Below, piece by piece: positions 19,601-27,806 of a stretch of DNA of 64,000 nucleotides. Both the position numbers and the translations under genes were made by a program. The stretch is from Roseivirga pacifica (GTDB lineage Bacteria; Bacteroidota; Bacteroidia; Cytophagales; Cyclobacteriaceae), in contig NZ_FOIR01000001.1 of NCBI RefSeq assembly GCF_900111145.1, forward strand, positions 255,501 through 319,500. Direction: 5' to 3'. Positions within the stretch are counted from its first letter, which is position 1, and every line of letters starts with the position of its first letter. Below the pieces are notes generated by a model. It saw nothing but the letters and a program-made list of their open reading frames with translations, searched no databases and had not been told where the DNA came from.

Positions 19601-19719
19601 TGGTAGGTTTATTATTTGGTACACTCATTACTTTGGTATTTATACCTTCATTCTTCAGCGTACTATATAAGGTGAGTTATGAGGGCTACGAATTCAACAA
19701 AGACCTATTGAATGAATAA
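16606..19719 (+). CDS. RND-family multidrug/metabolite efflux pump (AcrB-like inner-membrane protein)
   Basis: Proton-driven exporter, 1037 residues, the standard size for the hydrophobe/amphiphile RND group. It has an N-terminal membrane helix, two large periplasmic loops and two clusters of membrane helices. The first cluster contains ALIMALGMMVDNAIVVAET, where the membrane Asp pair of the proton relay is expected. The second contains GIVINNAIVLIDRVE. It opens LAQFSIEKNRITFMVLA, like many Bacteroidota RND pumps. Substrate unknown. It completes a tripartite system with the two upstream genes and overlaps the following channel gene by 8 bases, indicating co-translation. Confidence 0.95.
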   Translation: MNLAQFSIEKNRITFMVLATVLVMGMVLYKSLPRDSMPPYTVRVANVITQFPGASPERVEQLVTDKVEKVTQELPELKEVTSTSRTGLSVVTVELKEEVSPENLQAVWDRLRRKLSAIEGLPHGITPFLDDDGIGDVYGIVVGLWSDGIPESEMKDYADDIKDALIKLPDAAKVELGGAQNERVFVEFDNAVLSEYGLTSGMLQNVINSVNILSSGGQLNLEDERIILEPTGNFNSIEEIKRTLVPVGDGTQIIYLEDIATITRGYIDPPSQLVRVNGEKAISLHVNLKDGANVIALGQDVDRVMEEWRGRLPYGLELQRLSSLDAYIDNKISDFIVNLIQSIVIVLVVMLIFLGMRTGSIIASLIPMVTIMTLMLMGAISMGLNQVTLAALIMALGMMVDNAIVVAETIMVKMEEGIEAKKAAIDACGELFTPLLISTLTTSAAFLAFYMSETTMGDIVGPIFVVISMALLSSWLLALTVITLFCYLFLKIPKKGEKKASVVDRAIEWIKGYYERLILFALGIKRTVLVVIVAFFFLSIYGFTQITFLFFPDSDRNMITVDINLPEGTRIEKTQQVVQSIEQFILDSLKTSEARPDGIVDWSSFIGAGPESYDLGYTPDEPNSSYAHMLVNTSHFEVNQNVVNKLDRYCFNNFPNADIKVAFLGSGGGGTPIEVKISGDNPDELAVIAETVKQRLSEISGTKNVKDDWGPKSKKFVINIDQARAQAAGVTSQDIATSVQTVLDGFQTGEYREDDKSIPIILRSVGSQQQSLQSIETMNVYSQSTGRNVPLLQVANIEPQWQYGKIKRLDINRTIVVSSELREDGNAAAITAELTPWLEEQTQNWPAYYTYKYGGDAENTAENMGSVIKYLPLSGFIIVLLLIIQFNSVRKMVMVVSTIPLAIIGVVIGLLLSGEPFGFMPFLGVISLAGIVINNAIVLIDRVEIEQREFQRSDQDAIIMACLQRFRPILLATFTTVLGLIPLYLSGGEMWEGMAIAIMVGLLFGTLITLVFIPSFFSVLYKVSYEGYEFNKDLLNE

Positions 19720-20398
19720 GCTGTTCGACAAGCTTTATCCGGTTAGATTCGAGCTTTTCTTTTACAGCCTGGTACTCATTCTATTCGGGTCGCTGCTCGT
19801 TCCTATCAGAATATTTAATGATTATCTGGCTCAGGCATCGCTGGTCATCAACGTACTTGCCGGAATACTTTTGTTAAAGCACAAAAAAGGACTGGTAACG
19901 CTTTGCGTTGTGTTTCTGTGCCTGCTGCTAATTGCAAACATTATTAAGCTTACCGACAGCTCAAATTTCGGTGATCAAGTATTCAATCTTAGGCTCTTTA
20001 TCTACTTCTGCTTTTATGCATTGGTTTCCTTCCAAATCGTCAATCAGGTTTGGAGCTCTAAAGAAGTGACCAAAAAAGTAATGTACGGCCTGCTAAGCGG
20101 TTATATCTGTATTGGGCTTGTTGCCTTTTTTATATTCTTAATTATTGAAACCTACACCCCGGGCTCCCTGCAAGGTGTTGGTATAAATGCCAGCGGAAAG
20201 GCAAACGGAGAGTCCATAATGTACTTTAGCTACATTACCATGATGACCATAGGCTATGGCGAAATAACTCCAGTAACTCCTTTGGCCCAAAAGGCCACAA
20301 TGATGGTAGGCCTACTTGGGCAATTTTACCTCGTAATAATTATGGCTGTAGTACTCGAAAAGTACATCCGAACCTCAAGAAAGGGTAAGAAAGATTAA
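19712..20398 (+). CDS. Potassium-channel-like membrane protein (two-pore-helix ion channel domain)
   Basis: A 228-residue membrane protein. About four hydrophobic segments are followed by a pore loop with the selectivity-filter sequence TIGYG at residues 179-183 (full context MMTIGYGEITPVTP) and a last inner helix. This is the Ion_trans_2 type of K+ channel. No cytoplasmic RCK/TrkA domain is fused. Its ATG lies inside the end of the RND gene, so it is the last member of the efflux operon. The coupling of a channel to a pump may relate to membrane potential or ion balance, but this is speculation. It overlaps the convergent dnaA by 4 bases. Confidence 0.85.
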   Translation: MNKLFDKLYPVRFELFFYSLVLILFGSLLVPIRIFNDYLAQASLVINVLAGILLLKHKKGLVTLCVVFLCLLLIANIIKLTDSSNFGDQVFNLRLFIYFCFYALVSFQIVNQVWSSKEVTKKVMYGLLSGYICIGLVAFFIFLIIETYTPGSLQGVGINASGKANGESIMYFSYITMMTIGYGEITPVTPLAQKATMMVGLLGQFYLVIIMAVVLEKYIRTSRKGKKD

Positions 20399-21819
20399 AC
20401 CTGCTTCATGCGCATCTTCTTCTTCAATTCATCAATTGAATGCGCAAATTTCTGGTCAATATCAATCATATCGCTTACCGACTGCACCGCGTGAATCACC
20501 GTACTGTGATCTCTACCACCAAAGTGATAACCGATAGATTTTAATGAATGATTGGTGTACTCCTTACAAAGGAACATAGCTACTTGGCGAGCAATCACAA
20601 TCTCCTTTTTACGGGTTTTGTCCTTCAAATCATCAACACTAATCTGGAAGTACTCACCAACTGATTTTTGGATGTAGTCTATACCTACTTCAGACTCAAT
20701 GTCGTGAACAATATTTTTGAGCGTTTGCTTAGCCAACTCCAGATTGATGTCGGTTTTATTAAGCGTTGCATGAGCGATCAAAGAAATTAAAACACCCTCC
20801 AATTCTCTCACGTTAGTATCTACACTATAAGCCAAGTATTCCACTACATCGTCAGGAATATAAATTCCGTCCGACTGCATTTTCCGCATAATAATGGCCA
20901 TACGTGTTTCAAAGTCTGGCATCTGCAAGTCAGCAGTAAGCCCCCACTTAAAGCGAGAAAGCAAACGATCTTGCAAGCCCTTCAAGTCACGCGGTGCGCG
21001 ATCGCTGGACATAATGATCTGCTTACCGTTCTGGTGCAAGTGGTTGAAAATGTGGAAAAACATTTCCTGCGTTTTCTCTTTACCAGAGAAGAACTGCACA
21101 TCATCAATTATTAGCGTATCAACTTGAAGGTAAAAGTTGGTAAAGCTCTGAATGTTGTTGTTCTTAATGGCATCGGTGAACTGCGTTGTAAACTTCTCTG
21201 ACGAAACATACAGCACAAAATTCTTCTTACCCTCAGAACCAATCTTGTTACCTATGGCCTGCACCAAGTGAGTCTTACCCAAACCAACACCACCATAAAT
21301 CATTAGCGGGTTGAAAGAAGTGATTCCCGGCTTTTCGGCCACTGCAATACCGGCAGATCTTGCCAAGCGATTACAGTCTCCCTCAATGTAATTCTCGAAA
21401 TTATAATTCGGATTGAGGTTTGAGTAACGAGCGTTCTCATCAAGCGATGGCATCTCAAACGGGTTGCTCACCTCGTTCACTTTAACCTCCTTATTCCAAC
21501 CATTACTCTTTTGGTTGTTGTTATTTGGCAAAGTCACCATGTAAGGTTGGTTCTGCACGCTGCCACTATCAACAATTACAGAATACTCCAACTTACCCTC
21601 TGGCCCCAATTCTTTATGAATACATTGCCTCAACAAATGCACATAATGCTCCTCCAAATACTCGTAAAAGAATTGGCTAGGCACCTGTATAGTCAAGGTT
21701 TTATCAGAAAGATGTAAGGGTTTAATCGGTTCAAACCAAGTTTTAAAGCTTTGCTCTCCAACCTGTGTCTTGAGAAAATCAAGACAGTCTTCCCATACCG
21801 ATGTGTCGCTTTTTACCAT
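20395..21819 (-). CDS. dnaA: Chromosomal replication initiator protein DnaA
   Basis: Binds DnaA boxes and opens the replication origin. 474 residues from the ATG at 21819. Domain I is N-terminal (VWEDCLDFLKTQVGEQSFKT), followed by a short linker, an AAA+ domain with Walker A GGVGLGKTH near residue 176 and DDVQFFSGKEKTQE, and a C-terminal DNA-binding domain IV with the signature GRDHSTVIHAV. The frame could begin at a TTG at 21843, but the ATG fits the family start. About 130 bases upstream lie perfect DnaA boxes, so the gene may regulate itself. It is monocistronic and faces away from the mutase gene. Confidence 0.97.
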   Translation of the reverse strand: MVKSDTSVWEDCLDFLKTQVGEQSFKTWFEPIKPLHLSDKTLTIQVPSQFFYEYLEEHYVHLLRQCIHKELGPEGKLEYSVIVDSGSVQNQPYMVTLPNNNNQKSNGWNKEVKVNEVSNPFEMPSLDENARYSNLNPNYNFENYIEGDCNRLARSAGIAVAEKPGITSFNPLMIYGGVGLGKTHLVQAIGNKIGSEGKKNFVLYVSSEKFTTQFTDAIKNNNIQSFTNFYLQVDTLIIDDVQFFSGKEKTQEMFFHIFNHLHQNGKQIIMSSDRAPRDLKGLQDRLLSRFKWGLTADLQMPDFETRMAIIMRKMQSDGIYIPDDVVEYLAYSVDTNVRELEGVLISLIAHATLNKTDINLELAKQTLKNIVHDIESEVGIDYIQKSVGEYFQISVDDLKDKTRKKEIVIARQVAMFLCKEYTNHSLKSIGYHFGGRDHSTVIHAVQSVSDMIDIDQKFAHSIDELKKKMRMKQV

Positions 21820-21947
21820 TGATTTTAATTCACCCGAATTCAAAGAAAATGCTCAGTTTTTCAAAAGAGGGGAAACAAAAATGATAAAAATCTGACGAAC
21901 ATGAAAGCCGTTTGACTCCCATCCGACAAAATAGTTTTCCCCAAGTA

Positions 21948-21996
21948 AAACGGAGTTATCCACAGCTAAAAATGTGGATAACTCCGTTTATCCACC
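21948..21996. other. DnaA-box inverted repeat: candidate replication origin or dnaA autoregulatory site
   Basis: Two exact 9-mer DnaA boxes in opposite orientation: TTATCCACA at 21956-21964 and TGTGGATAA at 21973-21981. They lie within a perfect 17-bp inverted repeat (21948-21964 and 21973-21989) with an 8-base loop. A third near-box, TTATCCACC, lies at 21988-21996. The region 21820-22089 between dnaA and the mutase gene holds no gene. Box density and position next to dnaA support an origin or a dnaA operator; strand composition data could decide. Confidence 0.6.
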
Positions 21997-22089
21997 GACC
22001 TTCGATGGATTTCTGCCTGCAAAACTACATCGCATTTCTTATATCTTCCCAACTCAAACCGCTATTTTAGCAGAAGGAAATTACTGGAA

Positions 22090-25000
22090 ATGGGAGAAAA
22101 ATTACTACAAGAATTTCAGTCTCAGACAGATGCTGATTGGATTGAGAAATTAAAAAAAGATTTAAAAGACAAACCGCTCGACACCCTTAACTGGGAAACT
22201 GCCGGTTTGAAGGGCAAACCATTCTACTCGAAAGCCGACTTACCCGAATCGCTTCACAATTTTGAAAACCGACACCAAGCCCCAGAAGCATTTGGTGCGC
22301 GACACTGGGTAAACTATCAGCTTATAAATGTTGACAAGGAAGAGCTGGCGAATAAAAAGGCGATTGAAGCACTACAAAATGGAGCAGATGGCATTTGCTT
22401 TGCAATAAATTCACGACCCAATTTCAACACCCTTTTAAGCGACATTGAACTTAACTTTTGCAGCGTTTCTTTTAAGCCAAACAATGCAATCGATGTAAAT
22501 GAGCTAATAGCCAACTATCAGGTTTATTTAGATGAAAAGGCCATTGATAAGACCAAGGTTTCAGGCTTCATCTCAGGTGCTCAAGTCTTTCAAAACGAAA
22601 TTCCCGCATTAAAAACAGCATCATTTGTTTGTGATGCCAAAGATCACTTAGCGAATTCAATTTCCGCGTTGGTATCGGCTATTCAAAAAGCTATTGATAA
22701 CGGGGTTAACCCATCGACCTGTTTTCAAAACCTTGCCATTGTAAGCCTTCAACAAGCTGATTATTTTGAGGAAATAGCCAAGCTGAGAGCCATTAGGCTA
22801 GCAGTGAAAGCTTTGGCAGCACACCATGGCATAACACTCCAAAATAGTGACATAGAAATTGTAGCCATGAGTGCTGATTGGAGTGAAAGCTTGGACGATC
22901 CACACAGTCATTTGCTATACGCCACCACGCAGGCCATGGCCTCAATACTGGGTGGTGCCAACGCACTTTTGGTTCAGCCGTTCTATCCCGTTTTTCCAAA
23001 CAAGCCACAATTGGCCGAACGAATAGCCCGAAACATTTCGAGCATATTAAAAGACGAATCTTACCTAGGCAAGGTAGTAGACCCGGCAGCAGGCGCCTAT
23101 TTTATTGAAAACATTACCAACCAACTACTTTCGGAAGTTCAGGCCAATACAGGCATTAGCTTGGGGCAACAATCGGGAGTTTCAAATTCAGCCAATGCAC
23201 AAAGCTGGAAAACAGCTGAAGGAATTGATGTGCCAGAAAGCCTAAGTGCCCGGGAGTTGAGCAAAATGGAACACCTCGATTTTGTGGCCGGAATAGCACC
23301 CTATTTACGCGGCCCATACAGCTCTATGTACACCGTACGTCCATGGACTGTGCGCCAATACGCAGGCTTTTCTACTGCCGAAGAGTCTAACGCTTTCTAT
23401 AGAAGAAACTTGGCGGCAGGCCAAAAAGGGCTCTCCGTAGCTTTCGATTTAGCTACCCACCGCGGCTACGATTCGGACCATCCACGTGTGGTGGGCGATG
23501 TAGGTAAAGCTGGTGTTGCAATCGACTCTATTCTGGACATGCAGTTGCTTTTCGACCAAATTCCTTTGGACAAAATGTCGGTTTCGATGACCATGAATGG
23601 GGCGGTAATTCCAATCATGGCCTTTTATATAGTTGCTGCTGAAGAGCAAGGCGTTTCGCGTGAGCAACTAAGCGGAACCATTCAAAACGACATTCTAAAG
23701 GAGTTTATGGTGCGAAACACTTACATCTATCCTCCTGCTCCTTCCATGCGCATAATCGGTGATATTTTTGAGTACACCGCCCAACACATGCCGCGCTTCA
23801 ACAGCATTTCTATATCGGGCTACCATATGCAAGAGGCTGGCGCTACGGCCGATATTGAGCTGGCCTACACCTTAGCCGATGGGCTTGAGTATTTGCGTAC
23901 TGGAATAGCCGCGGGCTTGGACATCGATGCCTTTGCTCCGCGCCTTTCGTTCTTCTGGGCCATTGGCATGAACCACTTTATGGAGATTGCGAAAATGCGT
24001 GCCGGCAGATTGCTCTGGGCTAAACTGGTCAAGCAATTCAATCCGAAAAACCCAAAATCGATGGCACTGCGAACACACTGCCAAACTTCTGGCTGGAGCT
24101 TAACGGAGCAAGACCCGTTTAACAATGTAACCAGAACTTGCGTGGAAGCCATGGCGGCCGCACTTGGCCACACACAATCGCTGCACACCAATGCTTTGGA
24201 TGAAGCCATTGCTTTACCGACCGATTTTTCGGCCAAAATTGCGCGTAACACACAACTCTATCTTCAGAAAGAAACGGGCATTACAAAAGTGATTGACCCA
24301 TGGGGAGGTTCGCATTATGTAGAATACCTTACCGACCAGCTAATGAGAAAGGCTTGGGCGCATATCGAAGAGATTGAATCATTGGGCGGAATGGCCAAAG
24401 CCATTGAAGAGGGCTTACCTAAAATGCGCATCGAGGAAGCGGCAGCAAGAAAGCAGGCGCGAATAGATTCGGGTAAAGACGTAATCGTAGGGGTTAACCG
24501 CTACGCTACAGATGAAAAAACAGAGATCGACCTACTGGAGGTAGACAACTCGGCTGTAAGAAAATCGCAGATTGCCCGATTGGAAAAGCTCAAATCGGAG
24601 CGTGATAATGAAGCCACACAAGCAGCTTTAGCTGCGCTCACCAAGTGTGCCGAAACTGGCGAAGGCAACTTACTGGATTTAGCCGTGGATGCCGCACGCA
24701 AAAGGGCCAGCTTGGGAGAAATTTCCATGGCCATGGAAAAAGTATTCGGCCGCCACAAAGCTGTGACCAGATCGATTTCGGGTGTATATTCGAGTGAAGT
24801 GAAGGAAAACGAAGACTTTATTAAGGCCAGAGACCTGGCCGATGAATTTGCTGAGGCCGATGGTCGCAGACCGCGTATTATGGTGGCCAAAATGGGCCAA
24901 GACGGTCACGACCGTGGTGCAAAAGTAATTGCCACCAGCTTTGCCGACTTAGGTTTTGATGTGGACATAGGACCGCTCTTTCAAACACCACAGGAGGTTG

Positions 25001-25257
25001 CCCTACAAGCTGCCGAAAACGATGTGCACATTGTAGGCGCATCGAGCTTAGCGGCCGGCCATAAAACCTTAGTTCCGGAATTGATTAATGAACTGAAGAA
25101 AATTGGCCGAGAAGACATTATGGTGATTGCCGGTGGCGTAATTCCGCCAAACGACTACAACTTTTTGTATGAAAATGGCGTCTCATTTGTGTTCGGCCCG
25201 GGCACGGTTATTGCCAAGGCTGCTCAGGAAATTCTTAAGAAATTATTGGAAGATTAG
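22090..25257 (+). CDS. Methylmalonyl-CoA mutase, single-chain fusion of small- and large-subunit parts
   Basis: Adenosylcobalamin-dependent interconversion of methylmalonyl-CoA and succinyl-CoA (propionate and odd-chain metabolism). 1055 residues. Residues 1 to about 375 resemble the TIM barrel of the small subunit ([27 protein letters not shown]). From about 385 the large-subunit catalytic barrel follows ([19 protein letters not shown]). A C-terminal cobalamin-binding domain has DGHDRG at 938-943; His940 is the expected cobalt ligand. Typical organisms encode two chains of about 620 and 715 residues. Here the small subunit's own degenerate cobalamin-like domain appears absent and the two barrels are joined. 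No GTPase chaperone (MeaB) gene lies nearby. The enzyme class is certain; the exact substrate is inferred. Confidence 0.93.
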   Translation: MGEKLLQEFQSQTDADWIEKLKKDLKDKPLDTLNWETAGLKGKPFYSKADLPESLHNFENRHQAPEAFGARHWVNYQLINVDKEELANKKAIEALQNGADGICFAINSRPNFNTLLSDIELNFCSVSFKPNNAIDVNELIANYQVYLDEKAIDKTKVSGFISGAQVFQNEIPALKTASFVCDAKDHLANSISALVSAIQKAIDNGVNPSTCFQNLAIVSLQQADYFEEIAKLRAIRLAVKALAAHHGITLQNSDIEIVAMSADWSESLDDPHSHLLYATTQAMASILGGANALLVQPFYPVFPNKPQLAERIARNISSILKDESYLGKVVDPAAGAYFIENITNQLLSEVQANTGISLGQQSGVSNSANAQSWKTAEGIDVPESLSARELSKMEHLDFVAGIAPYLRGPYSSMYTVRPWTVRQYAGFSTAEESNAFYRRNLAAGQKGLSVAFDLATHRGYDSDHPRVVGDVGKAGVAIDSILDMQLLFDQIPLDKMSVSMTMNGAVIPIMAFYIVAAEEQGVSREQLSGTIQNDILKEFMVRNTYIYPPAPSMRIIGDIFEYTAQHMPRFNSISISGYHMQEAGATADIELAYTLADGLEYLRTGIAAGLDIDAFAPRLSFFWAIGMNHFMEIAKMRAGRLLWAKLVKQFNPKNPKSMALRTHCQTSGWSLTEQDPFNNVTRTCVEAMAAALGHTQSLHTNALDEAIALPTDFSAKIARNTQLYLQKETGITKVIDPWGGSHYVEYLTDQLMRKAWAHIEEIESLGGMAKAIEEGLPKMRIEEAAARKQARIDSGKDVIVGVNRYATDEKTEIDLLEVDNSAVRKSQIARLEKLKSERDNEATQAALAALTKCAETGEGNLLDLAVDAARKRASLGEISMAMEKVFGRHKAVTRSISGVYSSEVKENEDFIKARDLADEFAEADGRRPRIMVAKMGQDGHDRGAKVIATSFADLGFDVDIGPLFQTPQEVALQAAENDVHIVGASSLAAGHKTLVPELINELKKIGREDIMVIAGGVIPPNDYNFLYENGVSFVFGPGTVIAKAAQEILKKLLED

Positions 25258-25361
25258 TATAGAACACTGTGCAATAAGAAGCTGATTGCAAAAAAACACC
25301 TCAAAGTTTCATGGTGTGGGATAAATCAGACTTCTTTGCGCCCAAATTCAGGTCGAAATTA

Positions 25362-26489
25362 ATGAATATCGCAGCGGTAAAAACCAAAAAACAAGCAGAC
25401 GCATTCTTAAATGTGGTGCGCTTGATATACCAAAACGATAGCAGCTATGTGCGTCCGCTAGACAATGACATAGAAGCAGTGTTTAACCCTGATAAAAACA
25501 CCTTTTACCAACACGGTGAAGCCACTCGCTGGATTCTTGAAGATGCTAATGGACGCACAATCGGTAGAATTGCAGCCTTTATAAACGAGAAGAAAGCAAA
25601 CTACGAAGGCAAGCGCATTGGCGGTGTCGGCTTTTTTGAATGCATAGACGATTACGCTACTGCCGAAAAGCTCTTCGATACGGCCAAAGAGTGGTTAAAG
25701 GAAAGAAAAGTAACCACGGTTGACGGCCCAATTAACTTTGGCGAGAACGATCAATATTGGGGACTTTTGGTTGAAGGCTACACACCACCCAGCTACGGCA
25801 TGGCGTACAATGCGCCTTACTATCAAAGCTTTTTTGAGCAGTACGGTTTTGAGGTGAAAATGGAGCAAATCACCAATGAATTCAGCATTGTGAATGGCTT
25901 AAGCCCTCGCTTTGTGAAGATTGCTGAATACGTAATCAGCAAGCGACCAAATCTCGAAACCAAACCATTCGACCCTAAGCAAATCGACAAATTTGCTGAA
26001 GATTTCATGAACATTTACAATAGCGCCTGGGCTGAGTTTGAAAACTTTACCCCAATCAAAAAGGACTATGTAATTGAGACCTTCAAAAAAATAAAGCCCA
26101 TAGTTGATCCTGGCATTATTCAGTTTGCCTACGTAAACGGTGAACCTGCCAGTTTTGTAATGTGCTTGCCTGACGTAAACCAGATCTTCCAGAAATTTGA
26201 TGGCAAACTCACCCTTTGGAACAAGCTAAAGTTCTTATACCTAAAGAAGACCAATTTTATAGAGCGTGTACGCGTGGTGGTAATGGGTAGCAAGCCGGAG
26301 TTCCAAAACATGGGCCTCGAATCTGTTTTGACGTATCGAGCTTTTCAGCATACGATTAAAAACACTAACGTGAAAGATATCGAACTTTCGTGGGTAGGAG
26401 ATTTCAACGAGAAAATGCTGGCCATTCACAAAGGCCTAGGCGCCAAGCCTTCCAAAAAGCATATTACTTATAGGTTGGAATTAGTTTGA
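25362..26489 (+). CDS. Conserved YghO-like protein with GNAT-type fold features
   Basis: A 375-residue cytoplasmic protein of a widespread but uncharacterised family resembling E. coli YghO. The N-terminal part (GRIAAFINE, GGVGFFECIDD, AEKLFDTAKEWLK) has the pattern of an acyl-CoA N-acyltransferase. The central GPINFGENDQYWGLLVEGY block and SWVGDFNEKML near the end are highly typical of the family. The frame opens at 25311, but the ATG at 25362 matches the usual family start (MNI..VKTKK). It follows the mutase gene by about 100 bases and ends overlapping the glycosyltransferase gene on the other strand by 9 bases. The acylated substrate, if any, is unknown. Confidence 0.75.
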   Translation: MNIAAVKTKKQADAFLNVVRLIYQNDSSYVRPLDNDIEAVFNPDKNTFYQHGEATRWILEDANGRTIGRIAAFINEKKANYEGKRIGGVGFFECIDDYATAEKLFDTAKEWLKERKVTTVDGPINFGENDQYWGLLVEGYTPPSYGMAYNAPYYQSFFEQYGFEVKMEQITNEFSIVNGLSPRFVKIAEYVISKRPNLETKPFDPKQIDKFAEDFMNIYNSAWAEFENFTPIKKDYVIETFKKIKPIVDPGIIQFAYVNGEPASFVMCLPDVNQIFQKFDGKLTLWNKLKFLYLKKTNFIERVRVVVMGSKPEFQNMGLESVLTYRAFQHTIKNTNVKDIELSWVGDFNEKMLAIHKGLGAKPSKKHITYRLELV

Positions 26490-27806
26490 TTCTCTGCCAA
26501 AAACCAACCTATTCCAAGTATTGCCAAATAGGTCGAAGAGTAGAAAAACCAGTAGCAATCCGTATTCAATAAGTACCACGTCTATTCTATCCCTGTAGGC
26601 TCCTCCCATATAATTGATGTAGGTAAGAAAAATCAAAGCCGACCAAAAAACCGGGAAACGTTTTGTACTGAAAACACTCATGGCCAGCATTGGAATTACA
26701 TACCAAGGATGCACCGTTGTAGCGAATAAAAGGTAAAGCAAAAACACCCAAACCATTTGTCGTGGCCAGTCGGCCTTTCTACCCAACAGGGCATAGGCCA
26801 TAATAGTCACAAAAGTGGCTATCATCATCCAAATACCGGACTTGGCGATAATGTTATGCCCTTCCGTTTCAAAACCATACCAGCGCGCCAAGTAGTAAAA
26901 GCTGCCATTGAATTCAAACTTTTGAAAGTACAGTTCGGCACTATCCCAAATAGCCCAAATGTGAGCGGTATTAATTAATGGCAGAAAAGTAATAGCAACC
27001 GTTGCAGCTACTATCAGCCCGTAAACCATTGTCTTTTTAAAGCCAATTTTTCTGAAAAGCAGCGGCAACAAAATGAAGGGAATAAACTTGGTAGCCACTG
27101 ACAAACCAAAGTAAATGGCCGATGTATGCAACTTGCCTTCTTCGTACTTAAGAATGGCCAACAGCAGAAAGAAAACCAACACACCTTCAAAGTGTAAATT
27201 GCCCGTGAGCTCAAAAATCACTAATGGGTTGAGGGCATATAAAAGGCCATACTTCTCAGGTAAATTATAGTGCGCTAAAAGCTTTCTGATTAGGCGAATA
27301 TTGCCCAATTCAAACACAAACAGTAGCACTCTTAAAATCACAATCGACCAACCAACCGAGTTTGGAGATAGTAAGGTTGAAAGAAAGAAAAACACCTGAT
27401 TTAAGGGCGGGTAAACAGAATAATAACTACTCGAATTTAGCAACTCGAACAAACTGTAATCTATGCCTTCAATTCCCTCTGACAGATAATGTGCTGGCAA
27501 ATATTTGTAAGGATCCTGAAGGTTTACAAGTAATCTTCCATCCCAAATAAAGCGGTAAACATCATCGCTTAGTTTAGGAATTGAGGCAATAAGCAAAACC
27601 CGCAGCAGTATGGACCAATAGTACATCAGGTCCACTTCTTCGTCTTCCGTTTTGCGTAAAACGATAAAGAACGCAGCAAACATTAAGCCCACCCCAACCA
27701 TTAGCGGAATGGTTTCTTCGCGAGGCACAAAGTAGCCAAGGTAAACCGTGAAAGCCGCCAGAATTATAAGGCAGGAATACAGGAGATTTTTTCGCTTATC
27801 AGGCAT
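26481..27806 (-). CDS. Polytopic GT-C-type glycosyltransferase (mannosyltransferase-like)
   Basis: A 441-residue membrane protein with about ten hydrophobic segments. The first external loop has the SDDVYRFIWDGRL motif, the acidic catalytic pair seen in GT-C enzymes that use polyprenyl-phosphate sugars (GT87/DUF2029-like). It is the last gene of a three-gene unit: its ATG overlaps the preceding glycosyltransferase by 8 bases. The DPM1-like protein encoded at the start of the unit could make the polyprenyl-phosphate sugar that this enzyme uses; that is an inference from gene order. Product (glycolipid, or a sugar on protein or lipid) unknown. Confidence 0.8.
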   Translation of the reverse strand: MPDKRKNLLYSCLIILAAFTVYLGYFVPREETIPLMVGVGLMFAAFFIVLRKTEDEEVDLMYYWSILLRVLLIASIPKLSDDVYRFIWDGRLLVNLQDPYKYLPAHYLSEGIEGIDYSLFELLNSSSYYSVYPPLNQVFFFLSTLLSPNSVGWSIVILRVLLFVFELGNIRLIRKLLAHYNLPEKYGLLYALNPLVIFELTGNLHFEGVLVFFLLLAILKYEEGKLHTSAIYFGLSVATKFIPFILLPLLFRKIGFKKTMVYGLIVAATVAITFLPLINTAHIWAIWDSAELYFQKFEFNGSFYYLARWYGFETEGHNIIAKSGIWMMIATFVTIMAYALLGRKADWPRQMVWVFLLYLLFATTVHPWYVIPMLAMSVFSTKRFPVFWSALIFLTYINYMGGAYRDRIDVVLIEYGLLLVFLLFDLFGNTWNRLVFGRESN

